This document shows, piece after piece, positions 43,249 to 52,702 of a stretch of 64,000 nucleotides of DNA (its first letter is position 1; each line of letters starts with the position of its first letter). Below the pieces are notes generated by a model that had not been told where the DNA came from, searched no databases, and saw only the letters and a list, made by a program, of their open reading frames with translations. The stretch is from Pseudosporangium ferrugineum. GTDB taxonomy: Bacteria; Actinomycetota; Actinomycetes; Mycobacteriales; Micromonosporaceae. The stretch covers positions 62,001 to 126,000 of the forward strand of contig NZ_PVZG01000003.1 of assembly GCF_003002065.1 (NCBI RefSeq), read 5' to 3'. Made by a program: the position numbers and the translations under genes.

Positions 43249-44135
43249 CGGACTGCCTCCGGGGTGTGCTCGCCCGAGGTGAGGTGGACGAAGAGGTCCT
43301 GGATGCCGACCGGGGCGAGGCTGAGGCCGGCCTGTTCGGCCCTGCGTTCCTCCTCGTCGCCCAGCCCGCCGTAGAGGGTCGCCTGGCGGACGCCGCCGAG
43401 GCTCTGCCGGCCCAGCACCGTACGCCCGGACACGAACGTCTCGACCGCCTCCGCCGGACCGGTCACGGCGACGCCGCGCGCCCGGAAGGTGTCGGTCTCC
43501 TCCTGGACGACCAGCCGCCCGCGGTCGATGATCACGACCTCCTCGAAGAGGTCGGCGACCTCCTGGATGAGGTGGGTGGAGAGGATGATCGTGCGCGGGT
43601 GGGCGAGGTAGTCGTCGAGCAGCTCGCGGTAGAACGTGCTGCGCGCCGCGGCGTCCATGCCCAGGTAGACCTCGTCGAGCAGGGTGAGCGAGGCGCGGCT
43701 GGCGAGCCCGAGGACCACGCCGAGGCCCGACCGTTGCCCCCGCGACAGCGCCGACACCCGCTTGCGCCGGTCCAGGCCGAACGCCTCCGTCAGGCGTTCC
43801 GCGAGCCCGGCGTCCCAGCGTGGCCGCAGCCGGGCGTGGAAGTCGAGCACCTTGCCGACCCGGTCGCCTTCGGGCACGTCCAGGGTGTCGCGGACGAAGA
43901 CGGTGTCCCGCATGATCCGTGCGTTCTCGAACGGGTCCACCCCGTCGATCTCCACCGAGCCGCCGTCGGCCCTGCGGTACGCCGCCAGCACGCTGAGCAG
44001 GCTGGTCTTCCCGGACCCGTTGCGCCCGAGCAGCCCGTAGATCCGGCCGGGGGCCAGCTCCATGGTGAGGCCGTCGACGGCGGTCGTGGCGCCGTACCGG
44101 ACGGTCAGGTCGCGCACCGAGATCATCGGGATCAT
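43245..44135 (-). CDS. ABC transporter ATP-binding protein
   Basis: This 296-residue nucleotide-binding subunit has Walker A LLGRNGSGKTSLLSVLA, a signature loop of reduced form SALSRGQRSGLGVVLGLA (SRGQ in place of SGGQ), Walker B LTLLDEVYLGMDAAAR (LDEV where LDEP is usual) and switch His in ILSTHLIQEVADLF. A C-terminal ~80-residue extension (FRARGVAVTGPAEAVETFVSG) is typical of the YtrB-like group. Overlaps the regulator and the permease gene by ATGA on both sides. Confidence 0.9.
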   Translation of the reverse strand: MIPMISVRDLTVRYGATTAVDGLTMELAPGRIYGLLGRNGSGKTSLLSVLAAYRRADGGSVEIDGVDPFENARIMRDTVFVRDTLDVPEGDRVGKVLDFHARLRPRWDAGLAERLTEAFGLDRRKRVSALSRGQRSGLGVVLGLASRASLTLLDEVYLGMDAAARSTFYRELLDDYLAHPRTIILSTHLIQEVADLFEEVVIIDRGRLVVQEETDTFRARGVAVTGPAEAVETFVSGRTVLGRQSLGGVRQATLYGGLGDEEERRAEQAGLSLAPVGIQDLFVHLTSGEHTPEAVR

Positions 44136-44488
44136 CGGGTCGCTCCGTCGAGGTGCTTCCTGATCTCGTCGACCGAGACGCCGATCCGCGCGGCCTCCTC
44201 AAGCATCGGGCCGACCACGTCGGCGAAGAACCGCTTGCGCCGCTCGTCGCGCAGCTTGGCGCGGGCGTCGGGGGTGACGAACATGCCGATGCCCCGCTTC
44301 TTGTAGAGGACGCCCTCGTCGACGAGCTGCGCGAAGCCCTTCGCCGCGGTGGCCGGGTTGATGCGGTAGAAGGCCGCGTACTGATTGGTGGACATGACCT
44401 GCCCGTCCTCCTCGAGTGCCCCGCTCAGGATGTCGTTCTTGATGCCGTCGGCGATCTGCACGTAGATGGGGCTCCGCTCGTCGAACAC
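44132..44488 (-). CDS. GntR regulator of the YtrA subfamily
   Basis: This 118-residue repressor begins FDERSPIYVQIADGIKNDIL, the GntR winged-helix start, with the recognition part STNQYAAFYRINPATAAKGF and wing KKRGIGMFV. The C-terminal part is short (two helices), the mark of the YtrA subfamily, which controls adjacent ABC transporters. GTG start with GGGAGG 4 nt upstream. A 22-bp palindrome just upstream (44509-44530) is its likely operator. Confidence 0.92.
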   Translation of the reverse strand: MFDERSPIYVQIADGIKNDILSGALEEDGQVMSTNQYAAFYRINPATAAKGFAQLVDEGVLYKKRGIGMFVTPDARAKLRDERRKRFFADVVGPMLEEAARIGVSVDEIRKHLDGATR

Positions 44489-44508
44489 CGAGCCTCCCTA
44501 GTTCTGCG

Positions 44509-44530
44509 GTTCATTACTCATGTAACGAAC
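44509..44530. promoter_or_regulatory. Palindromic operator of the YtrA-type ABC operon
   Basis: GTTC-A-TTAC-TCAT-GTAA-C-GAAC is a 22-bp inverted repeat with both half-sites GTTC/GAAC and TTAC/GTAA exactly paired. It starts 21 bp before the GTG of the GntR gene. Position and symmetry fit autoregulation; binding is inferred. Confidence 0.7.
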
Positions 44531-44571
44531 CATAGAGCCGCGGCGGCCCCGGGAGCAAGGGGCGGCGGGGA

Positions 44572-44931
44572 TCAGGCGGCGGCGAAGGTCTGCGGCAGCA
44601 CGCCCTCGTCCCACAGGCGGTCGAGGTGCGCGAGGAAGCCGACGAGGCTGCGCTCCAGCTCACGGCGCTGATCGGCGTCGAGCGTGGCCAGCGGATCGGA
44701 GAAGACCAGGCCCTCGGGATGCTTCGCCCGGGTGCCGACGAACCGATGACAGGACGAACACCAGACGTAGCTCACCAGGGTGGGCCGGCGGGCGTTCTCC
44801 GGAGCATTCACGTACGCCCGCACGCTGCGCCGACCGCAGGCGGGACACTCCCGTTCGTCAGGAGCGGCGAAGAAGCTCTCGCCCTGCGCCAGCGCGGTGA
44901 CCTCGGCTCCGCTGAAACTGCTCCACTCCAT
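44572..44931 (-). CDS. Zinc-ribbon protein of unknown function
   Basis: This 119-residue protein has two CxxC pairs (ECPACGRRSVRAY and YVWCSSCHRFVGTR) spaced about 30 residues apart, a zinc ribbon, and a C-terminal helix DADQRRELERSLVGFLAHLD. I do not recognise the family. It starts 16 bp after the PLP-enzyme gene and is probably the last gene of the plsC-gpsA operon. No catalytic motif is visible. Confidence 0.7.
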   Translation of the reverse strand: MEWSSFSGAEVTALAQGESFFAAPDERECPACGRRSVRAYVNAPENARRPTLVSYVWCSSCHRFVGTRAKHPEGLVFSDPLATLDADQRRELERSLVGFLAHLDRLWDEGVLPQTFAAA

Positions 44932-44947
44932 GGGAGAGAACCGTAGA

Positions 44948-46051
44948 TCAGGCGCGGTCCAGGGCCGCGGCCAGATCCGCGATCAGGTCCGCCGTGTCCT
45001 CGATGCCGCAGGAGAGCCGGACGAAGCCCGGCGCGGTGTCGTCGCCCCACTGCGCACGCCGGTCGGCCGTGGTGTGCAGGCCACCGAACGACGTCGCGGC
45101 GAAGACCAGCTCCGCGGCGGTCAGGAAACGGCCCACCCGCTCGGCGCTGCCCAGATCGAACGACACGATGCCGGGGATGCGGCGCATCTGGCCGGACGCG
45201 ACCGGGTACGACGGGTCGGTCTCCCGGCCCGGCCAGCGCAGGCCGGTCACGTCGCCGCGGCCGGCCAGCAGCTCAGCCACGGCCGCCGCGTTGGCGTTCT
45301 GCCGGGCCAGCCGCAGGTCCAGCGTGGCCATCGACCGGTGGGCCAGCCAGCAGTCGAAGGCGCCGGGCACGCCACCGGTCTGCGCCCGCCAGGTGGTCAC
45401 GCGGGCGATCAGGTCCTCGTCGGCGGAGGCCACGTACCCGAGCAGCACGTCGGAGTGCCCGGTCAGGGCCTTGCTGCCGGACGCCACCACCACGTCGGCC
45501 CCGAGCTCGAGCGGGCGCTGGCCCAGCGGCGTCGACGTGGTGTTGTCCACCGCCACCAGGGCGCCCGCGGCGTGCGCGGCGGCCGAGACGGCGCGCACGT
45601 CGCACACGTCCAGGCCCGGGTTGGCCGGCGTCTCCAGCAGGACCAGGCGTACGCCCTCGAACGACGGATACGGCCCCGCGGTCGGCACGAGCACGGTCCG
45701 CACGCCCAGGCCCCGCAGCGTGCCCTCGGCGAACGCGCGGATGGTGAAGTAGCCGTCGGACGGCAACGCCACGGTGTCACCCGAGCGCAGCACCGACAGC
45801 AGCAGCGCCGTGACGGCGGCCTGCCCGCTGGCGAAGGCGCGCACCGTCCCGCCCTCGAGCTCGCCGATCGCGGACTCCAGCGCGCGCCGGGTCGGATTGT
45901 CCGGGCGCCCGTACCCGTTCTCCCCCGGCCCCTCGACCGGGTCCAGGTGGTACGGCGCCGCGAACACCGGCCCGGGCAGGAACGGCTCCCCCGGCACCGG
46001 CGCGGGAAGGCCCGCGTGCACGACCCGGGTGCCGTCGCCCCGGCCGGTCAC
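44948..46051 (-). CDS. Cys/Met metabolism PLP-dependent enzyme (cystathionine gamma-synthase/lyase type)
   Basis: This 367-residue enzyme has the family fold: [20 protein letters not shown] at the N-terminus, [33 protein letters not shown] (cofactor Asp) and [20 protein letters not shown] with the Schiff-base lysine. C-terminal [17 protein letters not shown] and [15 protein letters not shown] follow. Whether it acts as synthase, gamma-lyase or beta-lyase cannot be told from these motifs. GTG start overlaps the gpsA stop (GTGA), so it is translationally coupled to gpsA. Confidence 0.88.
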   Translation of the reverse strand: MTGRGDGTRVVHAGLPAPVPGEPFLPGPVFAAPYHLDPVEGPGENGYGRPDNPTRRALESAIGELEGGTVRAFASGQAAVTALLLSVLRSGDTVALPSDGYFTIRAFAEGTLRGLGVRTVLVPTAGPYPSFEGVRLVLLETPANPGLDVCDVRAVSAAAHAAGALVAVDNTTSTPLGQRPLELGADVVVASGSKALTGHSDVLLGYVASADEDLIARVTTWRAQTGGVPGAFDCWLAHRSMATLDLRLARQNANAAAVAELLAGRGDVTGLRWPGRETDPSYPVASGQMRRIPGIVSFDLGSAERVGRFLTAAELVFAATSFGGLHTTADRRAQWGDDTAPGFVRLSCGIEDTADLIADLAAALDRA

Positions 46052-47043
46052 TCGGGCTTCATCTCCCGCCCCATCAGCAGCTTGACGGCCACCCGGGGGT
46101 CGACGCCCTCGTGGCAGACCCGCTCGACCTGCTCGGTGATCGGCATCTCCACGCCGTGCGCCCGGGCCAGGTCGCGGATCGCCAGGCAGCTCTTCACGCC
46201 CTCGGCGGTCTGCTTCGTCGAGGCCTGCGCCGCCTCCAGCGACTCGCCGCGGCCCAGGTGCTCGCCGAACGTACGGTTGCGCGACAGCGGCGACGAACAC
46301 GTCGCGACCAGGTCGCCCAGCCCCGCCAGCCCGGCGAAGGTCATCGGGTCGGCGCCGAGCGCGACGCCCAGCCGCGCGGTCTCCGCGAGGCCCCGGGTGA
46401 TCAGCGACGCCTTGGTGTTGTCGCCCATGCCCATCGCCGTCGCCATGCCGTACGCGAGCGCGATGACGTTCTTCACCGCGCCGCCGAGCTCGCAGCCGAT
46501 CACGTCGTCGCTGGTGTAAGGCCGGATGTACGGCAGCGCGATGGCCTGCTGCACGAGCTGGGCCCGGGCCGCGTCGAGGCCGGCCACCACGGTCGCGGCG
46601 GGCTGCTCGGCGGCGATCTCCGGGGCGAGGTTGGGGCCCGAGACGACCACCACCCGCTCCGGCGCCACCCGCGCGGTCTCGACGATGACCTGGCTCATCC
46701 GCTTGGTCGTGCCGAGCTCGATGCCCTTCATCAGGGACACGAGCGTGGCGTCGGGCGGCAGGTGCCCGGCCCAGTCGGCGAGGTTGCCGCGCAGCGTCTG
46801 CGACGGCACGGCCAGGAACACGAAGTCGGTCTCCGCGACGGCGGCGGCCAGGTCGCTGGTGGCCGTGACCCGTTCGGGCAGCTTGACCCCGGGCAGCGAA
46901 CCCTCGTTGATCCGGCGCTCGCGGATGGTGGCGGCGACCGACTCCCGCCGCGCCCAGATGGTCACGTGCGAACCGGCCTCGGCGAGGATCTTGGCGAACG
47001 CCGTGCCCCACGCGCCGGCGCCCAGCACCGCGGAGCGCGTCAT
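46048..47043 (-). CDS. gpsA: Glycerol-3-phosphate dehydrogenase [NAD(P)+]
   Basis: This 331-residue cytoplasmic enzyme makes sn-glycerol 3-phosphate for phospholipids. N-terminal Rossmann motif [70 protein letters not shown] with the catalytic Lys; [20 protein letters not shown] (substrate binding). Complete. Overlaps plsC upstream (ATGA) and the PLP enzyme downstream (GTGA), joining the first two steps of phospholipid assembly in one unit. Confidence 0.96.
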   Translation of the reverse strand: MTRSAVLGAGAWGTAFAKILAEAGSHVTIWARRESVAATIRERRINEGSLPGVKLPERVTATSDLAAAVAETDFVFLAVPSQTLRGNLADWAGHLPPDATLVSLMKGIELGTTKRMSQVIVETARVAPERVVVVSGPNLAPEIAAEQPAATVVAGLDAARAQLVQQAIALPYIRPYTSDDVIGCELGGAVKNVIALAYGMATAMGMGDNTKASLITRGLAETARLGVALGADPMTFAGLAGLGDLVATCSSPLSRNRTFGEHLGRGESLEAAQASTKQTAEGVKSCLAIRDLARAHGVEMPITEQVERVCHEGVDPRVAVKLLMGREMKPE

Positions 47044-47774
47044 GCCGACTGCTCCCTCGGGCCGGGGGTACGGCGGGCGGGCGCCTCGTACAGCGCCGGG
47101 GGCGGCGGCTCCTGGCGCAGCTCGGCGAGCAGGTCGCGGGTGGCCAGCTGGATCTGCTCGGTCATCCGCTCCAGCACCGCCCGGTTCGGCGCCTCGCCCC
47201 GCCAGCGGCTCAGGTCGACCGGCTCGCCGATGCTGACGCTGACCGGCCGGCGCGGCTTCAGCGAGATCTTCTTGGTCCGTACGTCGTGCACCTGCTGCGC
47301 CCCCCAGGTCGCCATGGGTACGACCGGAGCCCCCGTGACCAGCGCGAGCCGGGCGGCGCCGGTCTTGCCGCGCATCGGCCACAGCTGCGGGTCGCGGGTC
47401 GTCGTGCCCTCCGGGTAGATCACCACCACGCCACCCTCGCGGATGGCCTCGATGAGCGAGTCGAGCGACTTCACCGCCTCCACACTGCCGCGTTCCACCG
47501 GGATCTGCTCGGTCTTGCGGAGCATGAACCCCACGAACGGGATCTTCCAGATGCTCGCCTTGGCCAGGAAGCGCGGCCACCGCCCGGCCGCGTAGATCGG
47601 GTGCGCCACCAGCAACGGGTCGAACTGCGACATGTGGTTCGGGGTGACGATGACACCGCCGCCGGGTGGCAGGTTCTCGAGGCCGTACCAGCGGCGCTTG
47701 GTCAAGACTTTGAGGGCGGGCAGCACGATGGCCACCGCCAGCCACTGCCAGAACCCCAGCTTGCGCTGCCCCAC
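47040..47774 (-). CDS. plsC: 1-acyl-sn-glycerol-3-phosphate acyltransferase (PlsC-like)
   Basis: This 244-residue membrane-associated acyltransferase has the catalytic [19 protein letters not shown] (HX4D), the substrate motif IPVERGS and [20 protein letters not shown], plus an N-terminal hydrophobic helix ([18 protein letters not shown]). I chose the GTG at 47774 because GGAGGA lies 4 nt upstream; a frame to 47927 exists without ribosome binding site. A C-terminal Pro/Arg tail is unstructured. Acts with GpsA encoded by the overlapping next gene. Confidence 0.9.
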   Translation of the reverse strand: MGQRKLGFWQWLAVAIVLPALKVLTKRRWYGLENLPPGGGVIVTPNHMSQFDPLLVAHPIYAAGRWPRFLAKASIWKIPFVGFMLRKTEQIPVERGSVEAVKSLDSLIEAIREGGVVVIYPEGTTTRDPQLWPMRGKTGAARLALVTGAPVVPMATWGAQQVHDVRTKKISLKPRRPVSVSIGEPVDLSRWRGEAPNRAVLERMTEQIQLATRDLLAELRQEPPPPALYEAPARRTPGPREQSA

Positions 47775-48011
47775 GGTTCCTCCTCCGTCCCCCACACCCT
47801 GGGACGAAATCATGCCTGCTCCCGGTCGCCGGAGCCAGGCCGGGTCCGTCCCGGCCCACCCCGGCCCCCACGACACGACCCGCACGGCGCCCTCTCGACG
47901 GCGCGACTCGGGCGGCTGGCGCGGCACGGAGGTCGGCGCAGCGCGGGGTGGCGGGCGGCGGGCGCGGCACGGGCGGGGCGGGGGGCGGATGCCGGTGGCA
48001 GGATTGGCGGC

Positions 48012-48683
48012 GTGTCAGGTGCGGACTGGACGGCGGTCATTCCCGTCAAGCGGCTCAGCGCGGCCAAGAGCCGGCTGCGGGGCGCCGTGCCCGACGCGTG
48101 GCACGAGGCGCTCGCCCTGGCCATGGTGCGGGACACGGTCACCGCCGTCGGCGCGTGCGAGCAGGTCGGCGGGGTCGTCGTCGTCACGGACGATCCGGCC
48201 GCCGCCGCCGCGGCGAGCGGGCTGGGTGCGCGGGTGGTGGCCGATTCGCCGGCGGCCGGGCTGAACGAGGCGATGAGCTTCGGTGCCGACGTCGCCGTGG
48301 GTGCCGGGCGGCGGCGGGCGGTTCTCGCCGGGGATCTGCCGGCGCTGCGGCCGCACGAGCTGGGCGCCGCCCTGCTGAGCGCCCCCGCCGGCCGGGGCTT
48401 CGTCGCGGACGCGGCCGGCACCGGGACGGTGCTGCTGACCGCCGGCCCGGGTACGCCGCTCGGCCCCCGCTTCGGCCCCGGTTCCGCCGCCGCCCACGCC
48501 GCGTCGGGCGCCGCCGCGCTGACCGGGGACTGGCCCGGCCTGCGGCAGGACGTGGACACCCCGGCCGACCTGCGTACCGTCCTCGGCCTGGGCGCCGGGG
48601 AGCACACCTGCGCGCTGCTGCGCGACCTCGGGCTGGCGACCGGATGCGGCTCTACCCGCGTGCCGGCGGGCCCGTCCCGGTAG
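48012..48683 (+). CDS. cofC: 2-phospho-L-lactate/PEP guanylyltransferase (CofC/FbiD)
   Basis: This 223-residue nucleotidyltransferase supplies the GDP-activated precursor of coenzyme F420. [20 protein letters not shown] is the signature; [35 protein letters not shown] and [21 protein letters not shown] follow, all CofC landmarks. In actinobacteria the substrate is phosphoenolpyruvate (FbiD; family knowledge). GTG start. Location between gpsA and ppk matches other actinobacteria. Ends 9 bp before the small cold-shock-like gene. Confidence 0.92.
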   Translation: MSGADWTAVIPVKRLSAAKSRLRGAVPDAWHEALALAMVRDTVTAVGACEQVGGVVVVTDDPAAAAAASGLGARVVADSPAAGLNEAMSFGADVAVGAGRRRAVLAGDLPALRPHELGAALLSAPAGRGFVADAAGTGTVLLTAGPGTPLGPRFGPGSAAAHAASGAAALTGDWPGLRQDVDTPADLRTVLGLGAGEHTCALLRDLGLATGCGSTRVPAGPSR

Positions 48684-48692
48684 CGTGCAGCT

Positions 48693-48890
48693 ATGCAGGG
48701 CACGATCGCGACGTTCGATCCTCAGACCCACACCGGCACGCTGCTGCTCGACGACGGCAGCGAGCTGCCCTTCCCCGCCGAGGCGTTCCGCGCGTCCGGC
48801 TTGCGGCTGCTCCGCCTCGGTCAGCGGGTGACCGTCGAGGCGGGCGCCGATGGTCATGTGACCAAGGTCCAATTTCCCGGAATCTCATGA
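48693..48890 (+). CDS. Small cold-shock-domain-like protein
   Basis: A 65-residue single OB-fold protein: MQGTIATFDPQTHTGTLLLD, GSELPFPAEAFRASGLRLLR and GQRVTVEAGADGHVTKVQF. The KGxGFI/FVH RNP motifs of CspA are not conserved (TGTLLLDDGSELPF at the same place), so nucleic-acid binding is uncertain. It begins 9 bp after cofC and ends just before the PHO-box-like promoter of ppk. Short cold-shock-like genes next to cofC/ppk occur in other actinobacteria (recalled, not checked). Confidence 0.8.
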   Translation: MQGTIATFDPQTHTGTLLLDDGSELPFPAEAFRASGLRLLRLGQRVTVEAGADGHVTKVQFPGIS

Positions 48891-48895
48891 GCCTT

Positions 48896-48917
48896 GTTCA
48901 TTTCCCGTTCACCCGGA
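48896..48917 (+). promoter_or_regulatory. PHO-box-like direct repeat upstream of ppk
   Basis: Two adjacent 11-bp units, GTTCATTTCCC and GTTCACCCGGA, match the Streptomyces PhoP direct-repeat unit (conserved GTTCAyy, 11-bp period). They end 18 bp before the ppk ATG. ppk is a known PhoP target in Streptomyces (established); use here is inferred. Confidence 0.6.
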
Positions 48918-48935
48918 ACGGGCAATGATGGAGCG

Positions 48936-51197
48936 ATGACCACCCCGCCCCGGACACCCGAGTCCACCGTGCCCGCGACCTCAGCTCGCCGGCGCGGGCC
49001 CGACGGCCGGTTCCTCCGGCGCGCGAACGGGTCCGGGACGGATGCAGCCCAGCCGACCGCCGCCGAGCCGACGGAGCCTGCCGTGACGATGACCGCCCCG
49101 CGCCCCGCCGACCACCCGGACGAGACCGACGAGCTGCCCGACGACCGCTTCCTCAACCGGGAGCTGTCCTGGCTCGACTTCAACGCGCGGGTGCTCGCCC
49201 TCGCCGAGGACCCGGAGACCCCGCTGCTGGAGCGGGCCAAGTTCCTGGCGATCTTCTCCAGCAACCTCGACGAGTTCTACATGGTCCGGGTCGCCGGCCT
49301 GAAGCGGCGGCTCAAGGCCGGGCTGCCGATGCGCGGCGGCGACCGCAGCTCGCTGCGCAACCAGCTCGAGATGATCACCGAGCGGGCGGCCGACCTGGTG
49401 ACCCGGCACTCGGCCTGCTTCGGCGACGAGGTCCGGCCCAAGCTGCAGGCCGAGGGCATCGAGCTGGTCAGCTGGACGGAGCTGGACGCGCCGGAGCGGG
49501 AGCGGCTGCGCACGTTCTTCCGCGAGCAGGTCTTCCCGGTGCTCACCCCGCTCGCGGTGGATCCGGCGCACCCGTTCCCGTACATCTCCAGCCGGTCGCT
49601 GAACCTGGCCGTGGTGCTGCGCGACCCCGAGGACAGCAGCGGCGAGCTGTTCGCGCGCATCAAGGTGCCCAACAACGTGCAGCGCTTCGTGGCGGTGCAG
49701 AACGACAGCCGGGGCGTGCGCTTCCTGCCGGTCGAGGAGCTCATCGCCGTACACCTGGATCAGCTCTTCTCCGGGATGAAGATCTTGGAGTGGCACCTGT
49801 TCCGGGTCACCCGCAATGCCGAGGTGGAGGTCGACGAGGACCGCGACGAGGACCTGCTCCAGGCCCTCGAGCGCGAGCTGGCGCAGCGCCGGTTCGGCCC
49901 GCCGGTGCGCCTGGAGGTCGCCGCCTCGATCAGCGACCACGTCCTGGACCTGCTCGCCCGCGAGCTGGACATGAACGACGAGGACGTGCTGCGGGTGCCG
50001 GGCCTGCTCGACCTGTCGGCGCTGTGGCAGGTCTTCGGCGAGGTCGACCGCGACGATCTCAAGGACCGCCCGTTCGTGCCGGCGACCCACCCGCAGCTGG
50101 CCGACGGCGAGGTGCCGCGCAGCGTCTTCAACCGGCTGCGCGAGTGCGACATCCTGGTCCACCACCCGTACCACTCGTTCTCGACGAGCGTGCAGCGCTT
50201 CATCGAGCAGGCCGCCGCCGACCCGAACGTGCTGGCCATCAAGCAGACGCTGTACCGCACCAGCGGCGACTCCCCGATCGTGGACGCGCTGGTCGACGCG
50301 GCCGCCGCCGGCAAGCAGGTGGTGGTGCTGGTCGAGGTCAAGGCGCGCTTCGACGAGGTGGCGAACATCGGCTGGGCGCGCACCCTGGAGCGGGCCGGCT
50401 GCCACGTGGTCTACGGCCTCGTCGGCCTCAAGACGCACTGCAAGACCGCCCTCGTCGTGCGCCAGGAGGGCAACCAGATCCGGCGCTACTGCCACATCGG
50501 CACGGGCAACTACCACCCCAAGACCGCCCGCCTGTACGAGGACTTCGGCATGCTCACGGCCGACCCGGAGATCGGGGCGGACGTCACGGACCTGTTCAAC
50601 GTGCTGACCGGGTACAGCCGCCAGACCGCGTTCCGCCGCCTGCTCGTCGCGCCGCACGGGGTGCGCCGGGGCCTGATCGAGCGGATCGAGGAGCAGGCCC
50701 GCATCGCCCGCGCGGGCGGCGAGGCCCTGGTCCAGTTCAAGGTGAACTCGCTCGTCGACGAGGAGACGTGCGACGCGCTCTACCGGGCCTCCCGGGACGG
50801 CGTGAAGGTGGATCTGGTCATCCGGGGCATGTGCGCGCTGCGTCCGGGCGTACCCGGGCTCTCGGAGAACATCCGGGTCCGCTCGATCGTCGGCCGGTTC
50901 CTGGAGCACTCCCGGGTGTTCCGCTTCGGCACCGGCGACGACGCCGAGTACTGGATCGGCTCGGCCGACCTGATGCACCGCAACCTCGACCGGCGGGTGG
51001 AGGCCCTGGTGCGGGTGACTCTGCCGTCCGCGCAGAACGATCTGCGCAATGTGCTGGAATTGGCCATGAGCGACGAGAGCGAGGGCTGGGACCTGGACGC
51101 GGAGGGCACCTGGCACCGGCGGCCCGTGAACCCCTCCCAGCCGCACCTGCACCTGCAGGAGGCGCTGCTGCGCCGGGTCATCGGCAAGGCGGTCTGA
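48936..51197 (+). CDS. ppk: Polyphosphate kinase PPK1
   Basis: This 753-residue enzyme makes polyphosphate from ATP. A 65-residue low-complexity N-terminus precedes [20 protein letters not shown], the start of the conserved N domain. [55 protein letters not shown], the catalytic-His region [35 protein letters not shown] and the second phospholipase-D-like motif [10 protein letters not shown] with [15 protein letters not shown] are intact. Its stop overlaps the next ATG by one base. Peripheral membrane in other bacteria. Confidence 0.96.
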   Translation: MTTPPRTPESTVPATSARRRGPDGRFLRRANGSGTDAAQPTAAEPTEPAVTMTAPRPADHPDETDELPDDRFLNRELSWLDFNARVLALAEDPETPLLERAKFLAIFSSNLDEFYMVRVAGLKRRLKAGLPMRGGDRSSLRNQLEMITERAADLVTRHSACFGDEVRPKLQAEGIELVSWTELDAPERERLRTFFREQVFPVLTPLAVDPAHPFPYISSRSLNLAVVLRDPEDSSGELFARIKVPNNVQRFVAVQNDSRGVRFLPVEELIAVHLDQLFSGMKILEWHLFRVTRNAEVEVDEDRDEDLLQALERELAQRRFGPPVRLEVAASISDHVLDLLARELDMNDEDVLRVPGLLDLSALWQVFGEVDRDDLKDRPFVPATHPQLADGEVPRSVFNRLRECDILVHHPYHSFSTSVQRFIEQAAADPNVLAIKQTLYRTSGDSPIVDALVDAAAAGKQVVVLVEVKARFDEVANIGWARTLERAGCHVVYGLVGLKTHCKTALVVRQEGNQIRRYCHIGTGNYHPKTARLYEDFGMLTADPEIGADVTDLFNVLTGYSRQTAFRRLLVAPHGVRRGLIERIEEQARIARAGGEALVQFKVNSLVDEETCDALYRASRDGVKVDLVIRGMCALRPGVPGLSENIRVRSIVGRFLEHSRVFRFGTGDDAEYWIGSADLMHRNLDRRVEALVRVTLPSAQNDLRNVLELAMSDESEGWDLDAEGTWHRRPVNPSQPHLHLQEALLRRVIGKAV

Positions 51198-52078
51198 TGG
51201 CCCCCACGGTTCGCGCCGCGGGCGGGGTGCTCTGGCGGCCGGCCGGCGACGGGATCGAGATCTGCCTCGTGCACCGGCCGTACCGTGCGGATTGGAGCCT
51301 GCCCAAGGGCAAGCTGGACGGCTCCGAGCACGCCCTGGCCGCGGCGGTGCGGGAGGTCCTCGAGGAGACCGGGTTCCGCGCCGAGCCGCAACTGCGGCTG
51401 CCCGAGGTGGCGTACACGCTGCCTGACGGCGTACCGAAGACGGTTGATTTCTGGTTGATGCGGGCCGGCGACGGCCCGGCGGCGGACCCGCAGGATCCCA
51501 CCGAGGTCGACGCCGTGGTGTGGCTGTCCCCGGGCGAGGCGCTCGACCGGCTCACGTATGCCGACGACCGGCGGCTGGTCGAGCACGTCACGACGCTGCC
51601 GCCGATCACGTCCCTGACGGTGCTGGTCCGGCACGCCCACGCGGGCCGGCGCAAGGACTTCGCGGGCCCGGATCCGCTGCGCCCGATCGACGACCGGGGC
51701 CGGGCCGAGGCGGAGACGATCGGCGTCGCGGCGGCCCTGTTCGCCCCGCGGCGGCTGATCGCGGCGACCCCGCTGCGCTGCCGGCAGACCCTCGAACCGC
51801 TGGCCCGGACGCTGGGCCTGCCGATCGTGGCGGACGGCGCGTTCGCCGAGCCCGGCGACGCCGCGGAGATCCCGGCCCGGGTCAAGACGGCGGCCGCGCG
51901 GCTGGTCGAGCTGCGCGACGGCGAGCGTACGGCCATCTGCAGCCAGGGCAAGGTGATCCCGGGACTCCTCGCGTCGCTGGACGGTGCGGACGACCCGGAG
52001 CCCTACCGGACGGCCAAGGGCGACGGCTGGGTGCTCAGCTGGTCGGGCGACCGGCTCGTGGGGCTGAGCCGGATCTGA
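51197..52078 (+). CDS. Nudix plus histidine-phosphatase fusion (MutT1-like)
   Basis: This 293-residue two-domain protein has an N-terminal Nudix hydrolase (SLPKGKLDGSEHALAAAVRE with VLEETG completing the GX5EX7REUXEEXGU box) and a C-terminal SixA/phosphoglycerate-mutase-like domain (LTVLVRHAHAGRRKDF with the RHxH motif, LIAATPLRCRQTLEPL). The same fusion next to ppk is mycobacterial MutT1, which hydrolyses 8-oxo-GTP and diadenosine polyphosphates; function is transferred from that family. Start ATG shares its A with the ppk stop. Ends convergent with, and 44 bp into, the membrane gene at 52035. Confidence 0.9.
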   Translation: MAPTVRAAGGVLWRPAGDGIEICLVHRPYRADWSLPKGKLDGSEHALAAAVREVLEETGFRAEPQLRLPEVAYTLPDGVPKTVDFWLMRAGDGPAADPQDPTEVDAVVWLSPGEALDRLTYADDRRLVEHVTTLPPITSLTVLVRHAHAGRRKDFAGPDPLRPIDDRGRAEAETIGVAAALFAPRRLIAATPLRCRQTLEPLARTLGLPIVADGAFAEPGDAAEIPARVKTAAARLVELRDGERTAICSQGKVIPGLLASLDGADDPEPYRTAKGDGWVLSWSGDRLVGLSRI

Positions 52079-52565
52079 CCCGGGTGCCGCCGCGGGGCCG
52101 GTGCGGCAAGGGCGGGGGCAGCGGGTCGGCGCGCCAGTAACCGACGAGGTCGCCGGTGAGCCAGCGGGCCCGCCACAGCTCGTCCGGCCTCGGCTCCCAG
52201 TCGCGCAGCGGCAGCAGGGCCGCCCGCCACGCCAGCACGCTGATCAGGTACCACCCGTAGAAGGGCACGAGACCCGCAAGGGCATCACGTCTCCGGTACG
52301 AGCAGTGCGGCGCCAGCACGAGCACGGCGGCGCCGGAGAGCGCGCAGGTGACGGTCCAGTCGAGGAGCTCCCACCCGGTCCAGTGCTCGGCGGCGTCGCC
52401 GAGCGCCCACCCGGGCACGACCGCGGCGGCGAAGACGGCGGCGGCGATCAGCGACCGGCCCAGCGGGCCCCGTGGCCGCGCGGGAACACGCGCGCGGTCC
52501 GGCGCCGGTTGCGGTTCGTCCTCGGCGGGCGCGGCCGTGCGGCCCCTGCCGGTTCTGCGTTCCAT
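52035..52565 (-). CDS. Membrane protein of unknown function
   Basis: This 176-residue protein has a Pro/Arg-rich N-terminus, then about three transmembrane segments (SLIAAAVFAAAVVPGWALG; LLDWTVTCALSGAAVLVLAP; LVPFYGWYLISVLAWRAALL) and a C-terminal part WRARWLTGDLVGYWRADPL. I do not recognise the family. The last 44 bp overlap the 3' end of the MutT1-like gene in convergent orientation, unusual but seen also at mutM/spherulin-4. Lies between mutT1-like and hupB. Confidence 0.65.
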   Translation of the reverse strand: MERRTGRGRTAAPAEDEPQPAPDRARVPARPRGPLGRSLIAAAVFAAAVVPGWALGDAAEHWTGWELLDWTVTCALSGAAVLVLAPHCSYRRRDALAGLVPFYGWYLISVLAWRAALLPLRDWEPRPDELWRARWLTGDLVGYWRADPLPPPLPHRPRGGTRVRSGSAPRAGRPTS

Positions 52566-52702
52566 GCTGCGGACCGTAGGCTCAGCGGCCGCTGTGGCGC
52601 CGGAACACGCGAAAGGCGTCCACCGGACGGGTGGACGCCTTTCGTCTCGTCAGCGGCCCGCTGAGCGGATCTCCGCGGGCCTTCGGTGCGCCGGGTGGAA
52701 GG

